64,000 nt of DNA, from positions 29,202-93,201 of the forward strand of contig LLCB01000238.1 of the NCBI GenBank assembly GCA_001414345.1, read 5' to 3'. Shown piece by piece: positions 24,165 through 34,768 of this stretch; positions within the stretch are counted from its first letter, which is position 1, and every line of letters begins with the position of its first letter. The notes beneath the pieces are model-generated. The model was given only the letters and a program-made list of their open reading frames with translations, was not told the origin of the DNA and searched no databases. The stretch is from Hymenoscyphus infarciens (taxonomy: Eukaryota; Ascomycota; Leotiomycetes; Helotiales; Helotiaceae). A program made the translations under genes and the position numbers.

Positions 24165-26074
24165 CCCCTCTTTTTAGCGAGTCTATAGGAGAGTCCTTCT
24201 TATAAATTATCCTATAACTCTATTATTTAATATATTCTTTTTAAATTTAAATACTAGTTTCTTCTTTACTTACTCTATCTTTAAAGCTCTTTTACTAGCC
24301 TTTTTACTAGTGAAATGTCTAAATTTTTAAGTAGTAAAGAGAGTCTTCTTTTAGAAGATAATAATAACTATTTATAAGATTATAACTTTAAATATAATTT
24401 AAATTATAATCTTTTTAACAATAACGACGAAGAAGAAGAGGACTCTTATAGTAGGCTTAAATTAGAGAACTTAGATACTTATTTATAGAACGTCTTTTAT
24501 ACTCTAGACCCTATTCTCTCTCTCTTTATACTTTCTATCTTACTTTATCTAGCTACTATTCTCTCGCTAACTATTATTATATAATAAGTAGTTAATATCG
24601 CTTCTATAATAACGTCTATTTCTTATCCTAGCTAGTCTAAAGAGAAGAAGTAAAATTTAGTAGAAGTAAGAGTTACTACTCTCTCTCTTTTTAATTATAA
24701 GTTTAAGATAGAAGAGATTACTATCTAAACTAGTATCTCTTAGTCTAGTATTTATAAGCTATAAGTTAAGACTAAAGAGAGAGAGTAGATTCTAGGAACA
24801 AATATAGAGACCTAGTATATAGATAATAAACCTTACTCTAAAAGGCTACTAATAATAGAGAAGATTTAGCTTTATATTTTTAAAGTTATAACTAAGAATA
24901 GTATAATAAGAGAGTAGTTATATTAATAAATTACATAAGAAGTTTAAGAGACTTCTAGCTATATAAAAGAAGAAAGCCTATCTCTAAGTACTATTTATTA
25001 GTTAATAAGAAGTAAGAGATACTAAGTATATAAAAGAATAATAAAACTAGGTCTAAATAAGTAGTAAAAGAAGGCTTATTTAGACTAGTATTTACTTTAT
25101 AAGAAGTAGACTTTAGAGAATCAAAAGAACGTTATCTTTACTAATAAGACGTTAGTCTAGAAGAGGAGGATAAGAGAGCAAAGAAGAGTATAAAGAACGA
25201 AGGAGGAGATATATTACTAATATATTATTATACGTTAGTAGAAAGGGTTTAGTAAGTTTATATAATAGAGCTCTTTCTTTTATAATATAAAAAGGCCTTA
25301 TTATATCTAAGAAAAGGAGATAAAGAAAGAGAAGGAGGAATATAAGAGAGATATTATAATATAGAATACTACTTAGTTCTTTTAAGATAAGGAGAAATAG
25401 AAGGCTCTTTAGAATATAAAATAATAAGCGAAGATAGACTAAAAATAATAAGATATTAAGATAGTAAAGACTTAGTACTAAAAGAAGTATTATAAAGAAA
25501 CTCTCTAACCTCTTATTAATATACTTTGCCCTCTATTTAAGTATAAAGAGTCTACTAGTCTTATTATTTTAAAAAAGAGGTAAGAGGAGATAAACTAGTA
25601 CTAATATTAAAGAGAAGATTCTATGTCTTTTACTTCTTCCTTTTATATAAAAATATAAGAAGGATTAGCTAAGGACTTTAGTATAAGAAGATAATACCCC
25701 TACTTATACTTACTAAGAATAATAGAAAGTCTTTAGTATATATACTATATATAAGCTTCTTTAGCTAGGAAACTCTCCTAATCTTAACACTATAGAGCTA
25801 ACTTAGTACTAGATAAAGAGAGAAATAATAAAAAGGAGGCTAATTAATACTAAGAAAGCATTAAAAGAGGTATAGATTAAGTACTAGGAAGATATACTAT
25901 AAAAGAAGATATAAGTATAGATTAAGCGTATTCTAAGGCATATTAAAGAGATTATTAAGCTTAAAGAGGGTAATAAGTATAGAGAAGGTAGATTATTAGG
26001 TAAAGAGAAGCTAAGAGTATATAATTAGTATAAATAGCTTTAAAAAAGCTCTAATAAAATAACCCCTAAACTAA

Positions 26075-26165
26075 CTAAAAAGTAGCTTTAGAGCACCTAC
26101 CACCTTTTAGGGCACTCCTATAGTGCACAGGCCTGTATTCTCCATACTTTTGACCGCGTCCTCCG
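26075..26165 (-). repeat. Right terminal inverted repeat of Tc1/mariner element
   Basis: Partner of the left repeat, with a few more A/T substitutions. It is followed by TA at 26166-26167. Confidence 0.85.
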
Positions 26166-26778
26166 TATAGTTTAGATCGTTCTTTACCGCTTCGGTACAG
26201 GCCGAGGATAGAATAAGGTTTGCTACTGAAACCTTGGAAAGATCTTGGGACTTATGCATCGGAAATATCTCCGCCTGATTTAGGGTTTTTTATAGCTTAT
26301 GACATGTTTAAATACAGCCCCCTGATACTTGGCTCTGGAATACGGTAGGGCTAAGCTCGCAGTTCATCAACTGCTGTCCTTGGCTTTCTATTTTCCATGA
26401 CTAGAGTAGTTTGTTTTTGACTCTTCAGTGGTGTTTTTCAAGAATGGAATGCACAGTCAGCTGCTTAACTTAGTTTCAGAAGGTATTTGGGGTTTGAATC
26501 GTTCCCGGCGTTTGGAGAGTCTCCCATCAAGATGCTCACGATCTATTCTGGTGCCATGTAGCTTCATGGATCATCTCATAGCTATGATCATGAGCAGGCC
26601 AACTATAAAGCCACCCGGAAGGACGCACAAATTTTAACTCTTCATCTCACCATCAAACATTCTTTCTAGGTCTTTTCTTATCTTTCTGTCTTTTCTAACC
26701 TTTCCACTCAACGTTTTTGCTACCCCTCAAATTCAAACTTCGGATTTCCAATTTCCAATTTCCAACAAATCTTTCAAG

Positions 26779-27425
26779 ATGCTCGCCCAAAACATTCTCT
26801 TCACCTGCACAGCAGTCTTTGCTGCTTTTGCTTCCGCATCTCCCATCGAAAAGCGGGCTGTAACTGTTGCCACAGACGGTGCCACCAAGAGCATAACCAG
26901 TGTTCTCACGGTTCCTGCTCAACTTGACAGCTTTGAATCTGGTACTTCGAAAGTAGATGCGGCCAGCACTGTTTTGGGAGTTGTCAACCAAGCAGTCCAA
27001 CTTGTTCAAGGTCTCGTTGACAAAGACATTGCTGTAAGTTTCCAAATTCCAGATTTCTCTCTCCAAAAACTAAAATCAGTTTCCAGAATCGCCAAAGATT
27101 CACACAAGAGACTGTCTCAGCTCTTGCTGCTGCGTTTCCCACCGGAACAATTGTCATGTCCAACGTCGGCTACGACCTCGTCGGCACCCCAATCGTCAAG
27201 CAAGGCACCAGCTACAAAGCCAAGGTTGGCTCCAACGTCAGCTATGACGTTCTCGTCATCGGAGCTGGACAAAGCTTCACTCTCAAAGGCGATGGAGGAT
27301 TTGAGAACGTAAGAGCTTTCAACCCCCACTGTATCCCTAAAAACACTTCAAACTAACCTTAAAAATAGTGGGCATACATTGCACGAGCCCCATGCAAGGG
27401 ATCCGGAGCAAAGATCACTTGCTAG
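26779..27425 (+). CDS. Small secreted protein, candidate effector
   Basis: Three exons (26779-27033, 27087-27308, 27369-27425) give 177 residues. The N-terminus MLAQNILFTCTAVFAAFASA is a clear signal peptide. It is followed by SPIEKR, a Kex2-type processing site that would free the mature chain. The remainder is small, Val/Ala/Gly-rich with a beta-strand-like pattern (SYKAKVGSNVSYDVLVIGAG) and ends with Cys at APCKGSGAKITC. It resembles generic secreted fungal proteins of unknown function. It lies about 0.6 kb from the RIP-killed transposon, a typical address for fast-evolving secreted proteins. No enzymatic motif is visible. Confidence 0.75.
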
Positions 27426-28879
27426 ATACGCAGTTCTCTCAGGGAGGAAAGAATGTCTTCTTCTAGGTACAGGGTTTACATCCGATGATTGATTCACATG
27501 CACTGGTTTTTGCTATCGGCGGGGAGATACCTCATAGATGTTTACAAATTTGTATTGCGTTCACACATTCATTACTTTATCACAGTACTCAAGCTGCTCA
27601 ATTCACTCAAGTTTCATTGCAAAGAGATTTCTTTGGAAATCTTCCGAAGGAATAATATTACCACGTGATTCAGTACGTTTTATAGATTCGAACAGAGTTC
27701 ATATTTTCCTCTTTGATTTTGGGTTTCCAAAATGGGGCTTGTAATAGTGACCGATTTTGCAGTCATCCTTCAGTCTTTCTGTCCCTCTTTTCCTTCCTTT
27801 CGTGATTGCAAAACTTGCCAAATATTTCATGAATAGATTGCTGGCATCTAGTCATGATGAAATATCAACAATTTCTAGTTTCACGAAACACAAACATAAC
27901 CCCCATAGAGCAAAGTTCGGCCTCCGATTTAAGCGAGGTACCACTCAAGTGTATGGAGGGGCAATAAGCAGAATCATAACCTTAGCTGGCAAGAAATGCG
28001 ACGGGAACATCAACACGTAATTAAAGTGTTCATCATGAATAGTATAGTACGTGTTACCAAAACCACTGAGGGGTCTTGAACCAGACCTCACAATTTCATA
28101 AAAGCTCACAAATTCCTAAATCCGAGGAAAAGTCATCAACGAAGAAACCTTTTCGACCACAACATGTCAGGATATCTCTCACACGGCTCCCAAAGAATCC
28201 TTCTGCTCAATTTGCAAGAGAAACCTGCCACCATCATAACATTCCCGCCAAAAGATAGCCCTACACCATCGTCACCAACCAAGATTCGCTCAGTTCAGAC
28301 CCCCGTTGAAGTCAAATTTCTCAACATGGCCAGTTCTGAGGATGCTTTGCGCCACCGAAATCCAATGGTTAGCCGAGAACCACCACGTCCGAAACCACAG
28401 CCGCAACCTGCGCCACCTCCAAAGAAGTGAGAGGATACGAGTTTTCCCCCAAAAGGAAAGCAGCTTTTGGCATTTGGTCCGAGGGAAGCGGGAGATTTAC
28501 CGAAATGGAAGTTCGAGAAAATCTTGAACAGTGTGGGAGGCTGGGAAGTTTGTTTTGCGCCGTCACATTTTGAGGGAGGGCAATGTTCTGGTTTGTGTAC
28601 CAAGTTTCAGGGTGATTCAACAATATGCGGTTGTAGATATGGATGAAATGTCAATCAATTCTTATCAAAAGCTTTGATATCTATTCTGGAAGCTGGTGGG
28701 GTGTTGGCCTCATGCTTAAAAACCAATGGGAGTCAGCCCTACTCACCTCTTTGCAAGCTCCACAATAGTGAATACTTGATGTTTGTAGTTCAAATCACAC
28801 CGTGTATATATCTGAATCATTCATGATTAAGTCTCGGGGTTTCACTATAAATTCAATAACGTTCCAGAAAAGTTTGATT
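27426..28879. other. Intergenic, with one doubtful short frame
   Basis: No certain gene. A doubtful frame at 28164-28430 is listed separately. Confidence 0.4.
28164..28430 (+). CDS. Doubtful 88-codon frame, possibly interrupted
   Basis: The frame ends in a Pro/Lys-rich stretch (PPRPKPQPQPAPPPKK) and a TGA at 28428-28430. The same frame continues open past that TGA to about 28635, ending with several Cys (GGQCSGLCTKFQGDSTICGC). A GT-AG intron would have to be only about 37 nt. It may be a decayed gene, or coincidence. I do not recognise the product. Confidence 0.2.
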   Translation: MSGYLSHGSQRILLLNLQEKPATIITFPPKDSPTPSSPTKIRSVQTPVEVKFLNMASSEDALRHRNPMVSREPPRPKPQPQPAPPPKK

Positions 28880-29788
28880 ATGGGGGTTTTAGGTCAAGAT
28901 TTGGCTTCACTTGCCTCCCAAGAGATTCTAATACCTCTAGAGTATTACCTAGATGACATCATGTCACTATCATATCCATTTATCCAGTATAACGGTCAAA
29001 GTCTTTCCTCGACTGAAACAGGACAGTCCATTCGAAACAAAGGGGCGAAAATGAAAACCCTTCTCTCAAAAAATAAACTCGTTGCAAAGCAAAAGACTTC
29101 AAAGTCGAGAGCATGGAACGTTGACTGGACAGCTGTCGCTCCATGGGTAGCCAATAGCCTAACGCTTCAAAGATATCTGGCAAGCGATCGAGTCTTACAC
29201 CATTATTTTCCCGACCTTGAAGATAACCCTTTTGCCGATTGCCATGGCGATGAACCGTTTTCCCCGTTTTTCGAAATTCTACTAGAGGGACTCGATAATC
29301 ACAAAACCTACGACCACGGATCTTTAAGTGTTGAGCATACGGAAGTTCTGAGGCGGCTCTCGAGTGAGGTTTTCGTGCCAATAATTTTACAAAGAGAAGG
29401 TCGGTGGAATCGACTCGCCGACCCTGTGCTAAGCGGTAGGATGCAGGCAGTGGACACGACTACATGTGAGAAAGATTCCACAAATTCCACTGTTTCGGAA
29501 AGCCCACCGAGAAATAAGTTCACGCCTTCCTCGATCATGGACTTTATAACTCTCAGGAGAGAGAAAATGGGGTACGCAAAATCCAGGAAATCGAGTAATG
29601 AGCATCGTGTCCTCACAGAGGAGGAGGAATTAGAGAGGATCCGAAATGAAGAGCTTGCAACAGCGGGGATGAGGATTGATAATAGTTGGAGAAGGGAAGG
29701 AAACGTTGTGATGGGACGGGATGATATTCAAGTTTCGAATCGACGAAGATTTCTTTGGGCGGAGAACAGACCAGTTTGGTCTAAGTAG
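28880..29788 (+). CDS. Hypothetical protein, orphan
   Basis: A single open frame that also extends upstream to an ATG at 28802 (328 residues). The Met at 28880 (MGVLGQDLASLASQEI, 302 residues) is a reasonable alternative start, so I use it. The product is soluble, with mixed acidic and basic tracts. Notable segments are RAWNVDWTAVAPWVANSLTL, DRVLHHYFPDLEDNPFADC, a Glu-rich helix LTEEEELERIRNEEL, and a basic/aromatic end. No known domain. It sits between two AT-rich islands and codon use looks normal, which argues for a real gene. Confidence 0.6.
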   Translation: MGVLGQDLASLASQEILIPLEYYLDDIMSLSYPFIQYNGQSLSSTETGQSIRNKGAKMKTLLSKNKLVAKQKTSKSRAWNVDWTAVAPWVANSLTLQRYLASDRVLHHYFPDLEDNPFADCHGDEPFSPFFEILLEGLDNHKTYDHGSLSVEHTEVLRRLSSEVFVPIILQREGRWNRLADPVLSGRMQAVDTTTCEKDSTNSTVSESPPRNKFTPSSIMDFITLRREKMGYAKSRKSSNEHRVLTEEEELERIRNEELATAGMRIDNSWRREGNVVMGRDDIQVSNRRRFLWAENRPVWSK

Positions 29789-29814
29789 ATGTAGGAAAAT
29801 CACCGCTTGTACTT

Positions 29815-31050
29815 ATATAATTATTAAAACTTACTTATTATAACAAAAGAAAACAAAATTCCGCTACTGTTATTATTATAGTTGTTAGATTATTTCCTCA
29901 CGCACTCGAGTTACTAGAAGCCCTCTTCGTGTTTATAATGTGTTTTACTAAGGAGATTATAGAACAGAATCCGCAGCTTTTTACACATTTGAAACATAGG
30001 CACTTATAAAATAGAAGAAAATATCTTTAAAGCGAGATCTAGAATAAGAGCAGTATATAAGAATTATAATATACCTATCCTATCATAGATACGCGGGAGC
30101 ATTGCGTAAAGATCTCGGATTTTGTCTTTCCAAAGCCAAGAAAATTAGTACTTGAGTTTAGTCAAGAGTACTACTTAGTTAGAATAACGAGTTTATAATA
30201 GATAAGATAGTAGATTATATATATCATATATTCGATTTTAAGTTCTTAAAGTTATAGATATTATAGATATATAAAAAGATAGAGATATTAAACAAAAGGT
30301 TATACTATAGTTTAAGTTAGTAATATAGTAGCTAGCCGTTCTAAATAGCCGAGGTTACGTACTGTTCATGCTTTAGACTTTTGTATTAGCTGATAAATAT
30401 GTTTTATCTTAGTTTCAGTTATAGACTTTAGTATAGTCTAAACTCCTATATATATACTCTATCTCTCTTTGTTTATAGAAGGCTAATTTGTTCTTTACGT
30501 TCGTATTAAGCCTAGGAATCGTATATATTATTCTACTAAACGCACTTCTATATACCTCTGTTATGGAAAGAGGGGGGTCTCACGTGACCCCTTTTCCCTG
30601 TATATATAGCAGAGTTTTCACCTCCTAAATTCAAGCTCCTCAGAGCGTTTTCAACCCAAAAATACGTCACAACCTCTTTGCTAGTAGTATACGGTTTAAG
30701 TGAATTAATCTAAGTATAAAGAGATAAATTAATACTTTATAATCCTAAGCGCCTAGTAGTCTTTAATAACTCTATCTCTAATAAAGCTATAGACGTACGT
30801 TGATATAAGTAGGTGCTAATTAGTATAAAAGCGGAATCGAAGCGTTAGCTTAAGAAATTAAAAACATAGAGCCTTTTACTAGTATATATACGTAATAGAT
30901 AGCTTAAGTCTATAATTATAAAAGGAGTAATTATAATAGCTATATTTAAGAATCAGCTAGAGTATATAATTCTACTACTTTATAATATATATCTGAAGGA
31001 AAGGTATTTTTAAAGTACGACTCGTATAAGAGTAGTAACCGGCTTCTCGT
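29815..31050. repeat. AT-rich RIP-degraded repeat island
   Basis: The stretch is dense in TA-rich words and stops in all frames, as expected for RIP-mutated transposon DNA. A less mutated segment at 30563-30690 contains an inverted ggggtc/gacccc pair and a TATA box, like an LTR promoter. No transposase or polymerase motif can be read. Confidence 0.65.
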
Positions 31051-31436
31051 AGATTGCTATTCTAAGCCAATTCGAACATAAACTTGAAGGGATTTCTGAT
31101 TGAGTCTTGCTCTCTTTAGGGCTTGAAAACCTTGAAAGTCATAAGCATAGCTTAGATATAAATTCATATAAACCCCTCGCATTGATTTACTATCTAAAAG
31201 GACAGCTTGTAATCTTTTCTTCTTCTTTCGTTTCAGGCCTCTCAACGCTTTTACAATCCATTCAAACAGAATATCAAGAGAGAAAAAAACAATATAGCAA
31301 TACCGTAAATATCCGGATCGGACATCCGTAGCTCAATGCTAGCTGCTACGAGAAGGGCATTGCCCATGCTTGTCGTAAAATCGGGCCGATCTTTTACTTG
31401 TTGTTTCTCCCGGGCTATTACGGGTTCCATTTCCGC

Positions 31437-32084
31437 AAGCTTTTCACTGAAGGGAATTCTTGTTTGTGGTGTCGGACTTCGTGCCACCAGAGCTGCCCCT
31501 CTTCATCCTTTCTCTCAAAGTTTAGCTTTCCGCCGGAATCGCTAGCACCAATCTCTTCGCACTCAGTGTACGTTTTCCATAAGTACCAACTGCCTTGGAG
31601 GGTAATTTTATCGTACTCGTTGAAGCGATGTTACAGTGTTACCATCGCCACAGCTCGATCCCAAGCTATTCTTGTTGCGCCTCCTGCGGCGTCATCCTTT
31701 TCGGCCCCAAGTACAGCGTTGATCCTTACCAGCGAATCAGCCCTCGCATCGATGAAATCCTGGCAGCAACTCTTGTTGTAACTTCTCTCAGCGTGTGGAT
31801 GCAGCTCATGGTGATGTCGATAGTAGTGTAGAAAGAGTGTAAGCTCAGCTGCCGGGTGAGCACGGGTATGATTAGGATGGTATTGATTTCTGTCGTGTGA
31901 TTGCAAAAAGGTCTCGACGATAATGAGCAAAGTCCGTTATTTGTACATGATACCGCGCACCTTTGTCTGGTGAGGTGTGCAGACATCCTACTTCCAACCC
32001 TACCTCATCTTCAATGGCCTTTTCAACTGCGGGGAACAACGTGGTATCATACGATACAAAACACCATAACACATTATCTCCCAT
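31437..32084 (-). pseudogene. Degraded gene of unknown family
   Basis: The start is MGDNVLWCFVSYDTTLFPAV at 32084. The reading frame shifts near 31900 and then continues as HAERSYNKSCCQDFIDARAD and AWDRAVAMVTL. A TAA where CAA would restore the frame interrupts it, followed by HRFNEYDKITLQGSWYLWKT and LWWHEVRHHKQEFP. One frameshift plus an RIP-type CAA to TAA change marks it as dead. Its far-upstream TATA region (33000) matches the promoter of the intact gene at 33483-34349, and a hAT-like element sits in its leader. The family is not recognised. Confidence 0.55.
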
Positions 32085-32197
32085 GGTGATCGCACGTTAT
32101 AGGGCATATTAAAGGATTAACTCTGAGCAGAGGGGGTGTAGTCGGCTTTTCGATTGAGAGGGGGTGTAGTTTTCGATCTGGACGCTTTAGCTCTCAG

Positions 32198-32713
32198 CAG
32201 TGTGGTCGATAGTGTTTGAAATATTATACCACCACGATATATTATTAGAAACCCACTTTAATACATACAATTTATACCATTTAAATGCCACGATACCTAA
32301 CAATATTATCCTTTATATTATTAGTATTTTAATCGATATTATAATAATATCGTAATACTACTAAGCACGCTAAGGACTTTAAATTCTTAATTAATTTAAG
32401 TAATTCTTTTTTATAAAAATAGAGCACCTTTTCCCCTAAATACAATAGTAGTCTTTTAATAGTCCGAGTGTTATTAAATATTAAATGTTAAGAAGTTATT
32501 AAGAAGAAATACTTAAGTAGAAACTGCTTTATATACTATGCTTGATTAGTATACTTTAAGTGGGGTTTTAGGTACACGAGTCATTAAATAGTATACTTTA
32601 TAATATCCTATAGTATTACGACGAAAACTAATACGTACTACTAAAATATTATGATAATATATAATTCAAAAATACTATAGTATTTTATCACGATAATACT
32701 ATCGACCACACTG
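32198..32713. mobile_element. Non-autonomous hAT-type element
   Basis: The element is 516 bp, starts CAGTGTGGTCGATAGT and ends with the exact reverse complement. It is flanked by gctctcag (32190-32197) and gccctcag (32714-32721), an 8-bp target duplication with one transition. CAGTG termini and 8-bp duplications are hAT features. The interior is AT-rich and has no transposase. It is related to the 98-bp remnant at 22193-22290. Confidence 0.75.
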
Positions 32714-32950
32714 GCCCTCAGATTGCAGGTAGAGAACAGGCCTAGGCTGTAGGCGTATCTTGTGTTTTGGTTTTCAGGGAAGAGCGTGGTTGCGTGTATG
32801 TTTGTATATGCGTGAGAGAGTAAAGTAGAGTGGTTAAGGGCAGTGTCTTTGTATTGAGAATTGTATAGAGGAGGTTCAGTAGGTTTCGATACTGAAATAT
32901 TGGTGTTGAAGTTGTAGGTTTGTGTATGGATAGAGGGTGTGGTTTGTAGT

Positions 32951-33031
32951 GTTGTGTTGTAAAGAAGAAAGAACTGAAAGCTCGAGAAACTCGAGCTATT
33001 TATACTTTTTCTGAGGGGGTTTTGTGAAGCA
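32951..33031 (-). promoter_or_regulatory. Duplicated promoter, copy A (of the dead gene)
   Basis: On the minus strand a TATA box (gtataaatag) is followed by a CTCGAG-centred palindrome and a pyrimidine-rich leader. About 81 bp match 34687-34768 with mostly G/A differences. Transcription would run toward the pseudogene at 32084-31437. Confidence 0.6.
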
Positions 33032-33482
33032 TGGAAGAGAGCAGGATATAGGCTGTGAATAATCAAACCTGGAATTGTGAATAATTAGAATAAAAGTTTA
33101 TAGTGGTATAAAGGAAGATGGCCATTTGAAGCTTACAAAAAGGACAAGATAACAATTGAAAACAAAGAAGTTGTAGGTTCTCTGCAAAGTAACTATTGAT
33201 ACAAAGGCAGTTACGCCTGCCGCTTCTTCTTTCATAACTGCAATTCTTTTATTGAAGAATATAAACTAACTGCACAAGGTTCTTGAAACAAGACTGTTTG
33301 AAGTCACGATCATGTCTTTGACGCGAAATTATATAAACTCATCGCATTAACCTTTCTATCTAAAAATACAAATTCTAATGCAAAGACTGTCCTAATACCA
33401 AGAAAATAAAATCCATGCAAACCCTGAAAACCATGCTAAATACATAACGAGCGTACAGCCCAATTGCTTAGAACCACGCTCC

Positions 33483-34349
33483 CTAAGATGAAGTGAAGCG
33501 GTAGCCATAGGTGGTATCGTATTCCGAATCATAGACATTCAAATGGTCTAAATTTGCCGGAAAATCGTAATTTTCCCACTGAGATTCTGCGTCGACGGCG
33601 AATTTGTACTCGTGCTTGTTGCTGCTTTCACGGTAGAAATCGACCATGGCCTTTGCTTTTCTGTTAGCCGTTCGTGTATCTTTAAGCCGTCGCAGTTTAT
33701 TCCTCAAGAAATCTTGATGTTGAAGTAGAGTATTCCCCTCTGCCGCTTTCAACTTCAACGCTTTTGGAAAAGATGGGTGTCCTTCGAAGAAATTTGACGC
33801 TTTTGCAATCTCGTTTCCTGGCGCTCTGAGATTTCGCGGATCCACTCCCATTGGTCCGGCAGGTATCCTTTGGGCAAATTGTTCTATGGCTTCAATTAGG
33901 AAAGCGCAGTGCTCAGGTGTAATTCTTCTCGTGTCAAATACGCCCTTTGAATCCGGGTAAAGCTCATAATCCCAGAGAATATTTTGGATTTCTGCAACTT
34001 TTCCTGCAAAATACCTCATTGCGAATTGTGCTGTTGGTAATGCTTCGTTCAAGAAATAGGGGCTGCTAAAGTACTTGGGGTCTTCCTTCTTTCTGCAATT
34101 CATATAGTCTTTCACTCTGTTCGTGTTCTCCTCTGTATACCACTCGGCTGGTTGGGTGAGACAATCAACCGTACCAGAAGAAGAAAAGACATTACCCGCT
34201 ACGCCAGCCCTGACAATTTGCGCCATAAATTCATTGGTGTCTGTCCAGCGAGTAAAATTAAAAAGGCGGTATTCTGGAAGCCTTACTCGTCCCCAAATGA
34301 GTATATCATAAATGTGCACTTCGAGGTCGGAGCAATTAGTGACGCTCAT
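33483..34349 (-). CDS. Hypothetical protein, orphan
   Basis: One uninterrupted frame of 288 residues. No signal peptide or membrane segment. The chain is mixed helix with features MSVTNCSDLEVHIYDILIWG at the start, the segment AMRYFAGKVAEIQNILWDYE, a basic helix RNKLRRLKDTRTANRKAK, and an aromatic, acidic end (NVYDSEYDTTYGYRF). I do not recognise a family. The promoter is a convincing TATA/palindrome block at 34687-34768, giving a leader of about 390 nt. The same block and a similar 3' flank belong to the dead locus at 31.1-33.0 kb, so the two are probably tandem duplicates whose coding parts diverged. Confidence 0.6.
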   Translation of the reverse strand: MSVTNCSDLEVHIYDILIWGRVRLPEYRLFNFTRWTDTNEFMAQIVRAGVAGNVFSSSGTVDCLTQPAEWYTEENTNRVKDYMNCRKKEDPKYFSSPYFLNEALPTAQFAMRYFAGKVAEIQNILWDYELYPDSKGVFDTRRITPEHCAFLIEAIEQFAQRIPAGPMGVDPRNLRAPGNEIAKASNFFEGHPSFPKALKLKAAEGNTLLQHQDFLRNKLRRLKDTRTANRKAKAMVDFYRESSNKHEYKFAVDAESQWENYDFPANLDHLNVYDSEYDTTYGYRFTSS

Positions 34350-34686
34350 TGTGGATATCGGTCAGAAGGGGACGCCTTGTTGATAAAGTCTTGCTCCGGG
34401 AAAGGTTGTGCTTGATTCTTGTCTTGCTCGCGGCTAGAGGCACAAGTTTTTGTGTTCTGAATTGTATGTATGTGAAGGGGAATATTGTGGCGGTAATCGA
34501 GTTCGAGGTTCTAAGGGAAAGAAGGCGCGCGTGTGTATTTGAGAGAGAAGGAACAGTATCGGGAAAAAGAGGATTTATCGTTCTCGGTGTTTAGAGATCA
34601 ATAGACTGGGCTGGATATTGTGTATGAAGGTATTTGTATTTGGTTGAAGGGTGTTTTGATGCGACTTGTTGGAATGTAGTGTTGAT

Positions 34687-34768
34687 GTTGTGTTGTAAAG
34701 AAGAAAAAACTAAAAGCTCGAGAAACGCGAGCTATTTATACTTCTCTAATGAGGGATTTGTGAATCAT
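34687..34768 (-). promoter_or_regulatory. Duplicated promoter, copy B (of the intact gene)
   Basis: Read on the minus strand: gtataaatagctcg, then a degenerate palindrome ending ctcgagctttta, then tttcttctttacaacacaac. It is nearly identical to copy A at 32951-33031. Confidence 0.65.

Larger units (their letters stand above)
24075..26165 (+). mobile_element. RIP-inactivated Tc1/mariner-superfamily transposon
   Basis: About 2.1 kb bounded by inverted repeats of about 90 bp (24075-24164 and 26075-26165) beginning CGGAGGACGCGGTC and flanked on both sides by TA, the Tc1/mariner target site. The interior is extremely AT-rich. Near the right end the plus strand still reads a DDE transposase C-terminus: NSPNLNTIEL, KRE, then IKRILRHIKEIIKLKEGNKY and REGRLLGKEK, interrupted by many TAA/TAG codons where Trp or Gln is expected. 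The two repeats differ almost only by transitions of RIP type. No functional product is possible. Confidence 0.85.

Noticed and set aside
31251..31487. 78-codon minus frame with a hydrophobic end
   Set aside because: It overlaps the tail of the pseudogene at 31437 in another frame and shows no independent start context or family.
32641..33066. 141-codon minus frame across the hAT right end
   Set aside because: It runs from the duplicated promoter and leader into the transposon terminus, so it is a chance frame rather than a gene.
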